From the NCBI GenBank assembly GCA_965211775.1, contig OZ242974.1:248001-312000 (forward strand): a DNA stretch of 64,000 nt, read 5' to 3'. Shown piece by piece: positions 33,088-42,082 of this stretch. Positions within the stretch are counted from its first letter, which is position 1. Each line of letters starts with the position of its first letter. Made by a program: the position numbers and the translations under genes. The stretch is from Thiodiazotropha sp040506975 (lineage in GTDB: Bacteria; Pseudomonadota; Gammaproteobacteria; Chromatiales; Chromatiaceae). The notes beneath the pieces are model-generated. The model had not been told where the DNA came from, searched no databases, and saw nothing but the letters and a program-made list of their open reading frames with translations.

Positions 33088-34652
33088 CCCCAATATTTCA
33101 CGCATTAAAAAGGCAAAATCCTGATACTTCGATATAATTCAGTTGCTTACACTGTAATCGAAAGGATTTTGCCTGTGACAAACTGTACCCAGACTGCCTT
33201 TGATTTTCCAGCCCTAAAACGCCGTAAGGTTCAAGCCGAGTTTTCCGGTGGCGATATCACCTCGGACGGCGGCGTGTTGCTGCTGCGTGAGATCGACAGG
33301 CGTCTGGGATTGCTCGAGGCGGTTGATGCGGCCATCCCCGACCCGCGAGATCCCCGCTATATTGAACACAGCCAGTTGAGCCTGTTGCGCCAGCGAGTCT
33401 ATGGGCTCTGCCTGGGTTATGAAGATCTGAACGACCATCAGACACTACGCACCGACCCGGCCCTACAGAGCTCGATCGAACGCGAGGAGGTACTGGGCAG
33501 CCAGTCGACACTTTGTCGGCTGGAGAACCGGGTCGATCGCCGGGTTGCCGTTGATGTCCACAACCTACTGCTCGAGCAGTTCATTGCCTCATATGATGCA
33601 CCACCCGATGAGCTGATCCTGGATTTCGACGCCACGGATGATCCGGTGCATGGCCGCCAGGAAGGCCGCTTCTTTCACGGCTACTACGATCACTACTGCT
33701 TCCTGCCCCTGTATGTCTTTTGTGGCGATCAACTGCTGGTGAGTTATCTGCGGCCCAGCCGGATCGATGCGCCCAAGCATGCCTGGGCGATTCTGGCGCT
33801 GTTGGTCAAACGCCTGCGCCGGGCTTGGCCTGAAGTGCGTATCATCTTTCGGGGCGATAGCGGCTTTTGCCGTCACCACATGCTCAGCTGGTGCGAGCGC
33901 AACGCTGTGGGCTATATCGTGGGCATCGCCAAGAATGACGCCTTGCTGCGGTGTATCCGTGAGCCCATGCAGTGGGTTGAGGAACTGGCGAAGCGAACCG
34001 GCATGAAGATGCGGGAATTCTTTCAGTTTCACTATGCCGCCAGCACCTGGAAGACGCGTCGCAAGGTGATCGCCAAACTGGAAGTCACCGACAAGGGGCC
34101 AAATCCACGCTTCATCGTCACCAACCTGGCCGGCGACAAACAGCGCCTTTACGATGACCTCTACTGCGCCCGTGGTGACATGGAGAACCGAATCAAGGAG
34201 CAGCAACTGGGGCTGTTCGCCGATCGCACCAGCGCGCATTACTGGTGGGCCAATCAGTTTCGTCTACTGCTGTCCAGTCTGGCCTATGTGCTGATGGAGG
34301 CCATCCGGCGCCTCGCGCTGAAGGGCACGGAACTGGCGCGTGCACAGATGACCACGATCCGGCTCAAACTGTTCAAGATCGGGGCGGTCATCATTCGCAA
34401 CACACGACGGATCCGCTTCCTGCTCTCCAGCACCTATCCCTATCAGGCGCTGTTTTTCCAGGTGGCGGCACGACTCAAGCCGGGATACGGCAGAGTGCTG
34501 CCCCGGCACGTTGATCAACAATGGGGGTAAGGGGGAGTCTGCCCGGAGGGTGGAAAATCAGGGCTTGATAGAGGTTTGGTTCCCAGTGAGGGCAAACCAT
34601 CCAAGCTTGGCCATATCACCGGCTAAATTTAAAAACGGATGAAACATGCGGG
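33088..34652 (+). mobile_element. IS1380-family insertion sequence, copy C
   Basis: The element is 1565 bp with both ends (CCCCAATATTTCACGCAT left; CCCGCATGTTTCATCCGT reversed right) and flanked by CTAA at 33084-33087 and 34653-34656. It is almost identical to copy D and slightly more distant from copy A. It lies at the 5' end of the CAP-domain gene and supplies that frame's present ATG. Confidence 0.9.
33169..34530 (+). CDS. IS1380-family transposase (copy C), C-terminally extended
   Basis: A 453-residue transposase with LILDFDATDD, FRGDSGFCRHHM and GDMENRIKEQQLG. It begins at a TTG (33169) or the GTG two codons on. Compared with A and D, a 3-nt loss after GGATA removes the normal stop, so the product gains 14 residues (GYGRVLPRHVDQQWG-like tail) before the next stop. 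Whether the extension harms activity is unknown. Confidence 0.9.
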   Translation: MPVTNCTQTAFDFPALKRRKVQAEFSGGDITSDGGVLLLREIDRRLGLLEAVDAAIPDPRDPRYIEHSQLSLLRQRVYGLCLGYEDLNDHQTLRTDPALQSSIEREEVLGSQSTLCRLENRVDRRVAVDVHNLLLEQFIASYDAPPDELILDFDATDDPVHGRQEGRFFHGYYDHYCFLPLYVFCGDQLLVSYLRPSRIDAPKHAWAILALLVKRLRRAWPEVRIIFRGDSGFCRHHMLSWCERNAVGYIVGIAKNDALLRCIREPMQWVEELAKRTGMKMREFFQFHYAASTWKTRRKVIAKLEVTDKGPNPRFIVTNLAGDKQRLYDDLYCARGDMENRIKEQQLGLFADRTSAHYWWANQFRLLLSSLAYVLMEAIRRLALKGTELARAQMTTIRLKLFKIGAVIIRNTRRIRFLLSSTYPYQALFFQVAARLKPGYGRVLPRHVDQQWG

Positions 34653-34663
34653 CTAACTTTGAA

Positions 34664-36193
34664 ACTTCGATATAATTCAGTTGCTTACACTGTAATCGAA
34701 AGGATTTTGCCTGTGACAAACTGTACCCAGACTGCCTTTGATTTTCCAGCCCTAAAACGCCGTAAGGTTCAAGCCGAGTTTTCCGGTGGCGATATCACCT
34801 CGGACGGCGGCGTGTTGCTGCTGCGTGAGATCGACAGGCGTCTGGGATTGCTCGAGGCGGTTGATGCGGCCATCCCCGACCCGCGAGATCCCCGCTATAT
34901 TGAACACAGCCAGTTGAGCCTGTTGCGCCAGCGAGTCTATGGGCTCTGCCTGGGTTATGAAGATCTGAACGACCATCAGACACTACGCACCGACCCGGCC
35001 CTACAGAGCTCGATCGAACGCGAGGAGGTACTGGGCAGCCAGTCGACACTTTGTCGGCTGGAGAACCGGGTCGATCGCCGGGTTGCCGTTGATGTCCACA
35101 ACCTACTGCTCGAGCAGTTCATTGCCTCATATGATGCACCACCCGATGAGCTGATCCTGGATTTCGACGCCACGGATGATCCGGTGCATGGCCGCCAGGA
35201 AGGCCGCTTCTTTCACGGCTACTACGATCACTACTGCTTCCTGCCCCTGTATGTCTTTTGTGGCGATCAACTGCTGGTGAGTTATCTGCGGCCCAGCCGG
35301 ATCGATGCGCCCAAGCATGCCTGGGCGATTCTGGCGCTGTTGGTCAAACGCCTGCGCCGGGCTTGGCCTGAAGTGCGTATCATCTTTCGGGGCGATAGCG
35401 GCTTTTGCCGTCACCACATGCTCAGCTGGTGCGAGCGCAACGCTGTGGGCTATATCGTGGGCATCGCCAAGAATGACGCCTTGCTGCGGTGTATCCGTGA
35501 GCCCATGCAGTGGGTTGAGGAACTGGCGAAGCGAACCGGCATGAAGATGCGGGAATTCTTTCAGTTTCACTATGCCGCCAGCACCTGGAAGACGCGTCGC
35601 AAGGTGATCGCCAAACTGGAAGTCACCGACAAGGGGCCAAATCCACGCTTCATCGTCACCAACCTGGCCGGCGACAAACAGCGCCTTTACGATGACCTCT
35701 ACTGCGCCCGTGGTGACATGGAGAACCGAATCAAGGAGCAGCAACTGGGGCTGTTCGCCGATCGCACCAGCGCGCATTACTGGTGGGCCAATCAGTTTCG
35801 TCTACTGCTGTCCAGTCTGGCCTATGTGCTGATGGAGGCCATCCGGCGCCTCGCGCTGAAGGGCACGGAACTGGCGCGTGCACAGATGACCACGATCCGG
35901 CTCAAACTGTTCAAGATCGGGGCGGTCATCATTCGCAACACACGACGGATCCGCTTCCTGCTCTCCAGCACCTATCCCTATCAGGCGCTGTTTTTCCAGG
36001 TGGCGGCACGACTCAAGCCGGGATAGCCCGGCAGAGTGCTGCCCCGGCACGTTGATCAACAATGGGGGTAAGGGGGAGTCTGCCCGGAGGGTGGAAAATC
36101 AGGGCTTGATAGAGGTTTGGTTCCCAGTGAGGGCAAACCATCCAAGCTTGGCCATATCACCGGCTAAATTTAAAAACGGATGAAACATGCGGG
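34664..36193 (+). mobile_element. IS1380-family insertion sequence, copy D, lacking its left end
   Basis: The copy matches C from C's base 39 onward, so the left 38 bp including the terminal inverted repeat are missing. The right end (GATGAAACATGCGGG) is intact and followed by CTAA at 36194-36197. Only 11 bp separate it from copy C. Without the left repeat, D should not transpose by itself. C and D share variants (EAVDAAIPD, NDALLRCIREP) not found in A, so D and C arose from each other or from a common recent source. Confidence 0.85.
34695..36026 (+). CDS. IS1380-family transposase (copy D)
   Basis: A full-length transposase frame of about 443 residues with the normal stop after ARLKPG, catalytic motifs intact. 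The open frame extends upstream to 34659, but the native initiator, by comparison with copies A and C, is the TTG/GTG pair in the GATTTTGCCTGTGACA sequence near 34707. The enzyme may still act in trans on copies A and C even though its own element has lost an end. Confidence 0.85.
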   Translation: MERILPVTNCTQTAFDFPALKRRKVQAEFSGGDITSDGGVLLLREIDRRLGLLEAVDAAIPDPRDPRYIEHSQLSLLRQRVYGLCLGYEDLNDHQTLRTDPALQSSIEREEVLGSQSTLCRLENRVDRRVAVDVHNLLLEQFIASYDAPPDELILDFDATDDPVHGRQEGRFFHGYYDHYCFLPLYVFCGDQLLVSYLRPSRIDAPKHAWAILALLVKRLRRAWPEVRIIFRGDSGFCRHHMLSWCERNAVGYIVGIAKNDALLRCIREPMQWVEELAKRTGMKMREFFQFHYAASTWKTRRKVIAKLEVTDKGPNPRFIVTNLAGDKQRLYDDLYCARGDMENRIKEQQLGLFADRTSAHYWWANQFRLLLSSLAYVLMEAIRRLALKGTELARAQMTTIRLKLFKIGAVIIRNTRRIRFLLSSTYPYQALFFQVAARLKPG

Positions 36194-36197
36194 CTAA

Positions 36198-37450
36198 CTT
36201 TCAAAGCAAAGCCATCTGATTATTATCAGGTTGGCCCTCGCGGGGTGGGTCACCTCGCAGCAATGCCATCAGATCCCGTTTTTCAAACAAATTAAGCTGT
36301 AGTAATCGTAATATTTGTTGCATGCTTTTTTGCAACTTCGACTGGAACTTGAGAAAGGCCAGTAGCAAATAGACACACAATGCAATCCAGATCTGTGTCA
36401 TAAGCGCATTTTTGCTGGTACCCACAAATGATTTGATTTTCAGGTTTTGTTTGATCCATTTGAAAAACAATTCAACCTGCCACCTTGCCCTGTATATATC
36501 GGCAATCGTTTTGGCAGCAAGCTCGAAATTGTTGGTGAGAAACACATAACGCCTTCCGGTCTCCGCATCCCGATAGCCGATACGACGTAATGGTACTGGG
36601 CACTTTTTGGCAGTCTGCGCACCTGTAAACTCAATGGTTTGGTCGCTGGTCAATCCCTTACTTTTCAACACTGATCGACGGCTTACCGTACGGTACTTTG
36701 CATTGGTCTTCAGGCGAGTGACAAAAAATATCCCTTTTGCTGTCAGTTGGTTATACCAAGCGTAGTCGTTGTAACCCTTATCAACCGCCACGATACTCCC
36801 CTTGGGGAATTTCAAGGCACGCCCGACAGTTACATCGTGTGCCTTACCCTCTGTCACCGTCACAAATTCCGGCAAATAGCCCGAGTGGTTCAACCCAACA
36901 TGCAGTTTTATCGCTCCTTTCGTCGTGCGAAAATCAGCCCAGGGGAAAACAGACAGACATAAATCGATCGTCGAAGCATCCAGCGAATAAAGTGGGTTGC
37001 TGAAACGAAAATCATGACCAGGAACCACACCCTGACAGCGATGCAACAGCTTTCCAAACAAAGCTTCATACAGCCCGTATGGCTTACCATCATTGATACG
37101 GGATAAATTGGAACGTGACAGTTTTGCACTACCGAGGTGATAAAGACGATGGGCTTGCGCGGACATACTGTCAACGATGTCACGTAAGCTGTTTCGACCT
37201 GACAGTTGCGCCATTGCCAGGGTTACGAATTGCGACCAACGTGAGGCTGTTCGGAAAGAACGGCCTGTATGGTGCTGTTTTGCAAGGGTCTCGAATTCAT
37301 GTCTCGGTATTAGTTTCAGAAGTTGTGAAAACACAGTATTATGGTGACTCAAGGCCTGATTTCCTTTTTGTTTTTCAATGGTTTGTGGTGAACTCATTGT
37401 AACAAAACAAACTGGTCTTCAGGCCTTCTTATTCTCTCCTTAACGGGACA
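36198..37450 (-). mobile_element. IS4-family insertion sequence (ends not resolved)
   Basis: An IS4-family transposase gene with its upstream sequence. The stop codon lies only 4 bp from the CTAA that bounds IS1380 copy D, so the 3' end of this element has probably been displaced or removed by the IS1380 insertion. I could not find a matching pair of terminal repeats or a target duplication; the upper limit given is approximate, and the non-coding sequence up to about 37640 could belong to it. Confidence 0.55.
36201..37397 (-). CDS. IS4-family transposase (DUF4372-type N-terminus)
   Basis: A 398-residue DDE transposase. The N-terminus (VFSQLLKLIPRHEFETLAKQHH) is the DUF4372-like domain, and the core shows YSLDASTIDLCLSVFPWA (first Asp), GSIVAVDKGYNDYAWY (second Asp) and IYRARWQVELFFKWIKQNL, the IS4 Y-R-E-K-like signature with the catalytic Glu. 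Length and motifs suggest it is intact. It starts at ATG 37397. It is the only IS4 in the window. Confidence 0.93.
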   Translation of the reverse strand: MSSPQTIEKQKGNQALSHHNTVFSQLLKLIPRHEFETLAKQHHTGRSFRTASRWSQFVTLAMAQLSGRNSLRDIVDSMSAQAHRLYHLGSAKLSRSNLSRINDGKPYGLYEALFGKLLHRCQGVVPGHDFRFSNPLYSLDASTIDLCLSVFPWADFRTTKGAIKLHVGLNHSGYLPEFVTVTEGKAHDVTVGRALKFPKGSIVAVDKGYNDYAWYNQLTAKGIFFVTRLKTNAKYRTVSRRSVLKSKGLTSDQTIEFTGAQTAKKCPVPLRRIGYRDAETGRRYVFLTNNFELAAKTIADIYRARWQVELFFKWIKQNLKIKSFVGTSKNALMTQIWIALCVYLLLAFLKFQSKLQKSMQQILRLLQLNLFEKRDLMALLRGDPPREGQPDNNQMALL

Positions 37451-37844
37451 GCAGTGAGTCCAAACAATAAAATCATTCCGAGATTCAGTGAGACAGTGGC
37501 TATAAGAGTTTCGCATCAACGGCACTATCCGGACAAAGCGCCAGCGACAGTTCAGTACGACATTGAAAGGCCAACGGCATAAGCAAACCCTAACGGTGTC
37601 ACATCGAGATACAGACATTCGGAGAGGTGACTGTAAAAAAGTTCGACACCTGATTATCAGACCGCATCAGTAAGGAATTAAATTCTACACAATGAATTTA
37701 CATTTCCCCTTCTGCTAGCCAGCAATAGGCCATCATTTACATATCTGCCTAAGATTTAAGAGCTTACTCACCACCCTTCCAGCCGATTCACAGGTAGACC
37801 CACAAATGCCATTTGTATCAGATCAATTCATACTCAATTTGCCT
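37398..37844. other. Non-coding gap between the IS4 transposase and the dusB promoter
   Basis: This stretch holds the upstream part of the IS4 element and unassigned host sequence. I see no credible gene, RNA or strong terminator. Confidence 0.4.
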
Positions 37845-37873
37845 TTGATTCCGCCAACATTTAGCGGTAGTAT
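37845..37873 (+). promoter_or_regulatory. Promoter of the dusB-fis operon
   Basis: TTGATT (37845-37850) and TAGTAT (37868-37873) have exactly 17-bp spacing, about 50 bp upstream of dusB. The discriminator after the -10 box is C-rich (CCCACACCC), as expected for the stringently controlled fis operon promoter. Confidence 0.55.
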
Positions 37874-37922
37874 CCCACACCCTCCTTCTCCAAGACGGAC
37901 CCCCTGATGAGTGGCATTCTGA

Positions 37923-38909
37923 ATGCAAATTGGACCCTATAAATTAGAGAACAATCTGCTATTGGCGCCCATGGCCGGCGTCACGGACAGACCCTTCCGG
38001 CAACTCTGCAGGGAGATGGGCGCTGGGCTTGCCGTTTCGGAGATGGTCTCTTCTGATGCCTCCCTAAGAGGAACAAGAAAGACTGTCCGGCGTCTCGATC
38101 TCGAAGGTGAAACAAGTCCTGTCAGTGTACAGATCGTCGGCTCCGATCCGCATCAGATGGCGGAAGCGGCGCGGGCCAATGTCGCCAATGGTGCGCAGAT
38201 AATCGATATCAATATGGGATGCCCGGCAAAAAAGGTTTGTAAGCGCACCGCAGGATCTGCGTTGTTGGAGGATGAATATCTCGTAGGAAAGATATTGGAG
38301 GCGGTTGTCAGTGCCGTCGAAGTACCTGTGACATTAAAAATCCGCACAGGTACAGATCCCGAAAACCGCAATGGCGTACGTATCGCAACCATTGCGCAAG
38401 CAGCAGGTATCCGCGCCCTCGCCGTTCACGGTCGCACACGTGCGTGTGGGTTTTCAGGTGATGCAGAGTACGAAACAATCCGCGACATCAAACAATCAGT
38501 CAACATCCCGATTATCGCGAATGGTGATATCGATTCACCGCAAAAAGCCTCATTCGTGTTAAAGCGAACCGGGGCCGATGCCCTGATGATAGGTCGCGCG
38601 GCGCAAGGACGCCCTTGGATTTTTAATGAGATCAACCACTATCTGCACACCGGCAGGGAGATGCCGGAACCTGATCTCGAATGGGTTGCCGGCATCCTAC
38701 TCGGACATGTCGGGCAACTGTATGATTTTTATGGGGAGTACCTTGGCATACGTATTGCGCGCAAGCATATCGCCTGGTACAGCAGGGGGCGCCCTGACGG
38801 CGCGGTTTTTAGGAACAAAATAAACTACACAGCGTCTGCGGAACAACAACTGCGGGCTATTCGTAACTATTTTGAATGCCTACAAAACAATGGGGAATTG
38901 GCGGCATGA
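37923..38909 (+). CDS. dusB: tRNA-dihydrouridine synthase B
   Basis: DusB is an FMN enzyme reducing specific uridines in the tRNA D-loop. The 328-residue product has LLAPMAGVTDRPFRQLC, INMGCPAKKVCKRTAGSALL (the active cysteine lies in the NMGCPAKK-type motif), HGRTR and NGDIDSPQKA, and GRAAQGRPWIF. It starts at ATG 37923. The stop overlaps the fis start codons (ATGATG), so translation of fis is coupled to dusB, the standard gammaproteobacterial arrangement. Confidence 0.96.
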   Translation: MQIGPYKLENNLLLAPMAGVTDRPFRQLCREMGAGLAVSEMVSSDASLRGTRKTVRRLDLEGETSPVSVQIVGSDPHQMAEAARANVANGAQIIDINMGCPAKKVCKRTAGSALLEDEYLVGKILEAVVSAVEVPVTLKIRTGTDPENRNGVRIATIAQAAGIRALAVHGRTRACGFSGDAEYETIRDIKQSVNIPIIANGDIDSPQKASFVLKRTGADALMIGRAAQGRPWIFNEINHYLHTGREMPEPDLEWVAGILLGHVGQLYDFYGEYLGIRIARKHIAWYSRGRPDGAVFRNKINYTASAEQQLRAIRNYFECLQNNGELAA

Positions 38910-39202
38910 TGACTGATGCGGTTCTTAGCAAAAAAGAGAATCAAGAATATCTGACAGTCACACACAGTAAGAAATCAGAACCCTTACGCCAGTGTGTCAG
39001 TGATGCAATGCAGCGCTATTTCAAAAACCTTGACGGGCATGGCGCAAACAATCTCTATCGACTGGTGATGAACGAGGTGGAGGCGCCATTGCTCGAAAGC
39101 GTCATGAAGCATACCGGCGGCAACCAGTCCCAGACAGCATCCATTCTAGGTATCAGTCGAAGCACCTTGCGCAAGAAACTCTCACAATACGACCTCGACT
39201 GA
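38906..39202 (+). CDS. fis: DNA-binding protein Fis
   Basis: Fis is a nucleoid-associated protein that bends DNA and adjusts rRNA and many growth-phase promoters. With the ATG at 38906 the product is 98 residues, the same length as in E. coli; a second ATG follows immediately. The C-terminal helix-turn-helix is GNQSQTASILGISRSTLRKK with the usual L-Q-Y end. The N-terminal part is more divergent. It is cotranscribed with dusB. Confidence 0.95.
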   Translation: MMTDAVLSKKENQEYLTVTHSKKSEPLRQCVSDAMQRYFKNLDGHGANNLYRLVMNEVEAPLLESVMKHTGGNQSQTASILGISRSTLRKKLSQYDLD

Positions 39203-39233
39203 AGCCGGCTTACACTTACTTGGAATCTTCACT

Positions 39234-40793
39234 ATGGCATCGATTAAACGCGCCCTGATAAGCGTTTCAGACAAGACCGGGATTGTGGAATTTGCCCGCA
39301 ATCTTGCGGACAACAAGATTGAGATCCTTTCAACTGGCGGTACCGCAAAACTGCTGACGCAAAATGATATCCCGGTCATCGAAGTCTCAGAATATACCGG
39401 CTATCCGGAAATGATGGATGGCCGGGTCAAGACCCTGCACCCCAAAATTCATGGTGGAATACTCGGGCGGCGAGGCATTGATGACGGCGTAATGAAAGAG
39501 AACGGCATCGGTGGCATCGACCTGATCGCGGTCAATCTCTACCCCTTCGAAGAGACAGTGTCCAATCCTGATTGTGATCTTCCGACGGCAATTGAAAACA
39601 TCGATATCGGCGGTCCCACCATGCTTCGCGCAGCGGCCAAGAATCACAAGGATGTAACGGTGATCGTCGACGCACTCGACTATGACAGGGTGCTGCATGA
39701 AATGAGGGAAAACAACAACGAATTGAGCAGCACCACACGATTCGACCTTGCGGTAAAGACCTTCGAGCATACAGCCCGCTACGATGCCGCCATTGCCAAC
39801 TACCTTGGTTCGCGTCTGGGGGATGAAGTCAGCGACTTTCCACGCACGCTGTCCCTTCAATTCAAGCAGGCACAGACTATGCGTTATGGGGAGAATCCCC
39901 ATCAGAAAGCAGCATTCTTCGTCGAGCACAGGATCGATGAGGCGAGCGTGGCCACGGCCAAGCAACTGCAGGGCAAGGAACTCTCGTACAACAATATCGG
40001 TGATACCGACGCCGCGCTGGAGTGTGTCAAGAGTTTTGACGAGGGACCCGCCTGCGTCATCGTCAAACATGCCAATCCCTGTGGTGTGGCATATGGCGCC
40101 AACATGCTGGAGGCCTATGATCGCGCCTACACTACCGATCCCGAGTCGGCGTTTGGCGGCATTATCGCCTTTAACGGCGAACTGGACGGGGAGACGGCAA
40201 AAGCCATCATCGACCGCCAGTTCGTTGAAGTGATCATCGCGCCGAAGATCTCGGCGGCAGCCATCGAAGCTGTCAGCAGCAAGAAAAATGTGCGCCTGCT
40301 GGAGTGTGGCGAATGGCTCAGTGAGGCGATCCATCGCACCGAATACAAGCGGGTCAATGGCGGCCTGCTGGTCCAGGATGCCGACCTGCAGCTGACCCAC
40401 CACATCAAGGTTGTGACCCAAAGGCACCCCACAGAGCAGGAGATGCGTGACCTGTCGTTCACCTGGCGTGTCGCCAAGTTCGTCAAGTCGAACGCCATCG
40501 TCTATGGCAGAGACGGCATGACCATCGGTGTCGGCGCCGGTCAGATGAGTCGGGTCAACTCTGCGCGCATCGCCGCAATCAAAGCGGAACACGCCTCGCT
40601 CGAAGTCGAGGGTTCGGTGATGGCCTCGGATGCGTTCTTCCCATTCCGCGACGGCATAGACAATGCCGCGGAGGTCGGCATCACCGCCGTCATTCAACCC
40701 GGCGGATCGATGCGCGACGATGAGGCGATCGCCGCCGCCGACGAGCATGGCATGGCGATGGTATTCACCGGCATGCGCCACTTCCGTCACTGA
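39234..40793 (+). CDS. purH: Bifunctional AICAR formyltransferase / IMP cyclohydrolase
   Basis: PurH performs the last two steps of IMP synthesis. The 519-residue product has the N-terminal cyclohydrolase (MGS-like) domain with ALISVSDKTGIVEFA and HPKIHGGILGRR, and the C-terminal formyltransferase with VKHANPCGVA (about residue 267) and FPFRDGIDNAAEVG. TGATG joins its stop to the start of purD, indicating translational coupling. The purHD order is the same as in E. coli. Confidence 0.98.
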   Translation: MASIKRALISVSDKTGIVEFARNLADNKIEILSTGGTAKLLTQNDIPVIEVSEYTGYPEMMDGRVKTLHPKIHGGILGRRGIDDGVMKENGIGGIDLIAVNLYPFEETVSNPDCDLPTAIENIDIGGPTMLRAAAKNHKDVTVIVDALDYDRVLHEMRENNNELSSTTRFDLAVKTFEHTARYDAAIANYLGSRLGDEVSDFPRTLSLQFKQAQTMRYGENPHQKAAFFVEHRIDEASVATAKQLQGKELSYNNIGDTDAALECVKSFDEGPACVIVKHANPCGVAYGANMLEAYDRAYTTDPESAFGGIIAFNGELDGETAKAIIDRQFVEVIIAPKISAAAIEAVSSKKNVRLLECGEWLSEAIHRTEYKRVNGGLLVQDADLQLTHHIKVVTQRHPTEQEMRDLSFTWRVAKFVKSNAIVYGRDGMTIGVGAGQMSRVNSARIAAIKAEHASLEVEGSVMASDAFFPFRDGIDNAAEVGITAVIQPGGSMRDDEAIAAADEHGMAMVFTGMRHFRH

Positions 40794-42082
40794 TGAACAT
40801 TCTGGTCATCGGTTCGGGCGGCCGTGAACACGCCCTTGCCTGGAAAGCCGCGCAATCGGATCTGGCGGATAAGGTCTTTGTCGCCCCCGGAAATGCCGGC
40901 ACTGCCCTCGAAAAAAAGCTCGAGAATGTGGAGATCGATGCCGACTCGATCGATGAACTGATCGAATTCGCGAAGGCCGAGCAAATAGGACTGACCATTG
41001 TCGGCCCGGAGGCGCCGCTGGTGAATGGTATCGTCAATGCCTTCGAGGCAGCCGGTCTGCGCTGTTTCGGGCCAAGCAAGGATGCGGCGCAACTGGAGGG
41101 CTCAAAATCTTTCACCAAAGACTTCCTCGCACGCCACGACATTCCCAGCGGCAGCTACCGGACCTTCACCGAGATCGATGCTGCGCTGACCTATCTCAAC
41201 CAAGTTGGCGCTCCCATCGTCATCAAGGCGGATGGCCTGGCGGCCGGAAAAGGCGTCATTGTCGCCATGGACCTCTCTACCGCTGAATCAGCGGTCCGCG
41301 ACATGCTGGCGGGCAATGCCTTCGGCGAAGCCGGTCATCGCGTGGTCATCGAAGAGTACCTGGAAGGTGAAGAGGCCAGTTTCATTGTCATGGCCGACGG
41401 CACTCATATCCTGCCTATGGCAACCAGCCAGGACCACAAGCGCGTGGGTGATGGCGATACCGGTCTCAATACCGGCGGGATGGGAGCCTACTCTCCGGCA
41501 CCCGTGGTCGATGACACCATCTATGAGAGGATCATGCAGCAGGTAATCCGGCCCACCGTCAAGGGCATGGCCGAGGAGGGCATGCCCTATACCGGATTCC
41601 TCTACGCCGGATTGATGATTACCGCGGACGGCACACCCAAGGTTATCGAATACAATTGCCGCTTTGGCGACCCCGAGACACAACCGATCATGCTGCGCAT
41701 GCGCTCCGACCTGGTTGCGCACTGCCTGGCCGCACTGGATGGAAGGCTTGACAAGGAGCGGACCGAATGGGATTCCAGAGCATCCGTGGGTATTGTGCTG
41801 GCGGCTGGCGGCTATCCAGGCCCCTATGAAAAAGGCAAGGCCATCAGCGGCCTCCCTGAATCCGCCGACCCCTCCTGTAAAGTCTTCCACGCAGGCACCG
41901 GGCTGGATGACGACAGGGTCGTCACCACAGGTGGACGGGTATTATGTGCCACCGCCCTTGGAGAAAGCGTCACATCGGCACAACAGAGCGCCTACGCATT
42001 GACCCGCTCTATCCATTGGGATGATGTCTATTACCGCACCGACATCGCATACCGTGCGATTGCCAGGGAAGGGCGCGATTGA
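40793..42082 (+). CDS. purD: Phosphoribosylamine--glycine ligase
   Basis: PurD is an ATP-grasp enzyme making glycinamide ribonucleotide in purine synthesis. The 429-residue product starts NILVIGSGGREHALAWK and has IVIKADGLAAGKGVIVA (ATP-grasp, about residue 142), GMGAYSPAPV and EYNCRFGDPETQ (metal/substrate). Its first base is the last base of the purH stop, and the next gene overlaps its stop, so purH, purD and the VanZ-like gene form one operon. Confidence 0.98.
   Translation: MNILVIGSGGREHALAWKAAQSDLADKVFVAPGNAGTALEKKLENVEIDADSIDELIEFAKAEQIGLTIVGPEAPLVNGIVNAFEAAGLRCFGPSKDAAQLEGSKSFTKDFLARHDIPSGSYRTFTEIDAALTYLNQVGAPIVIKADGLAAGKGVIVAMDLSTAESAVRDMLAGNAFGEAGHRVVIEEYLEGEEASFIVMADGTHILPMATSQDHKRVGDGDTGLNTGGMGAYSPAPVVDDTIYERIMQQVIRPTVKGMAEEGMPYTGFLYAGLMITADGTPKVIEYNCRFGDPETQPIMLRMRSDLVAHCLAALDGRLDKERTEWDSRASVGIVLAAGGYPGPYEKGKAISGLPESADPSCKVFHAGTGLDDDRVVTTGGRVLCATALGESVTSAQQSAYALTRSIHWDDVYYRTDIAYRAIAREGRD

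Larger units (their letters stand above)
31259..33105 (-). pseudogene. Secreted CAP-domain (SCP/PR1-like) protein with exosortase-type C-terminal signal, split by an IS1595
   Basis: Two pieces, 32603-33105 and 31259-31565, join in frame once the IS1595 copy and one target duplication are removed (WNAWHNF-MRQTTNHQ). The product has a hydrophobic leader (LGLSLITGLAMPIG), a CAP domain (VYDLVNQQR, ALGHSQSMADNNFFSH, YSGENIAGGH, MGSHGHRENIL) and the C-terminal APVPLPGAFWLLGCGVIG-type helix with a basic end. That tail resembles PEP-CTERM/VPLPA sorting signals processed by exosortases. The 5' end is also lost: the first six codons come from the end of IS1380 copy C. Both breaks inactivate it; it was probably a cell-surface or exopolysaccharide-associated protein. 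Confidence 0.88.

Noticed and set aside
39387..40790. A 467-codon open frame antisense to purH
   Set aside because: Long antisense frames are common opposite GC-rich genes; purH is unambiguous and the antisense product has no domain-like pattern.
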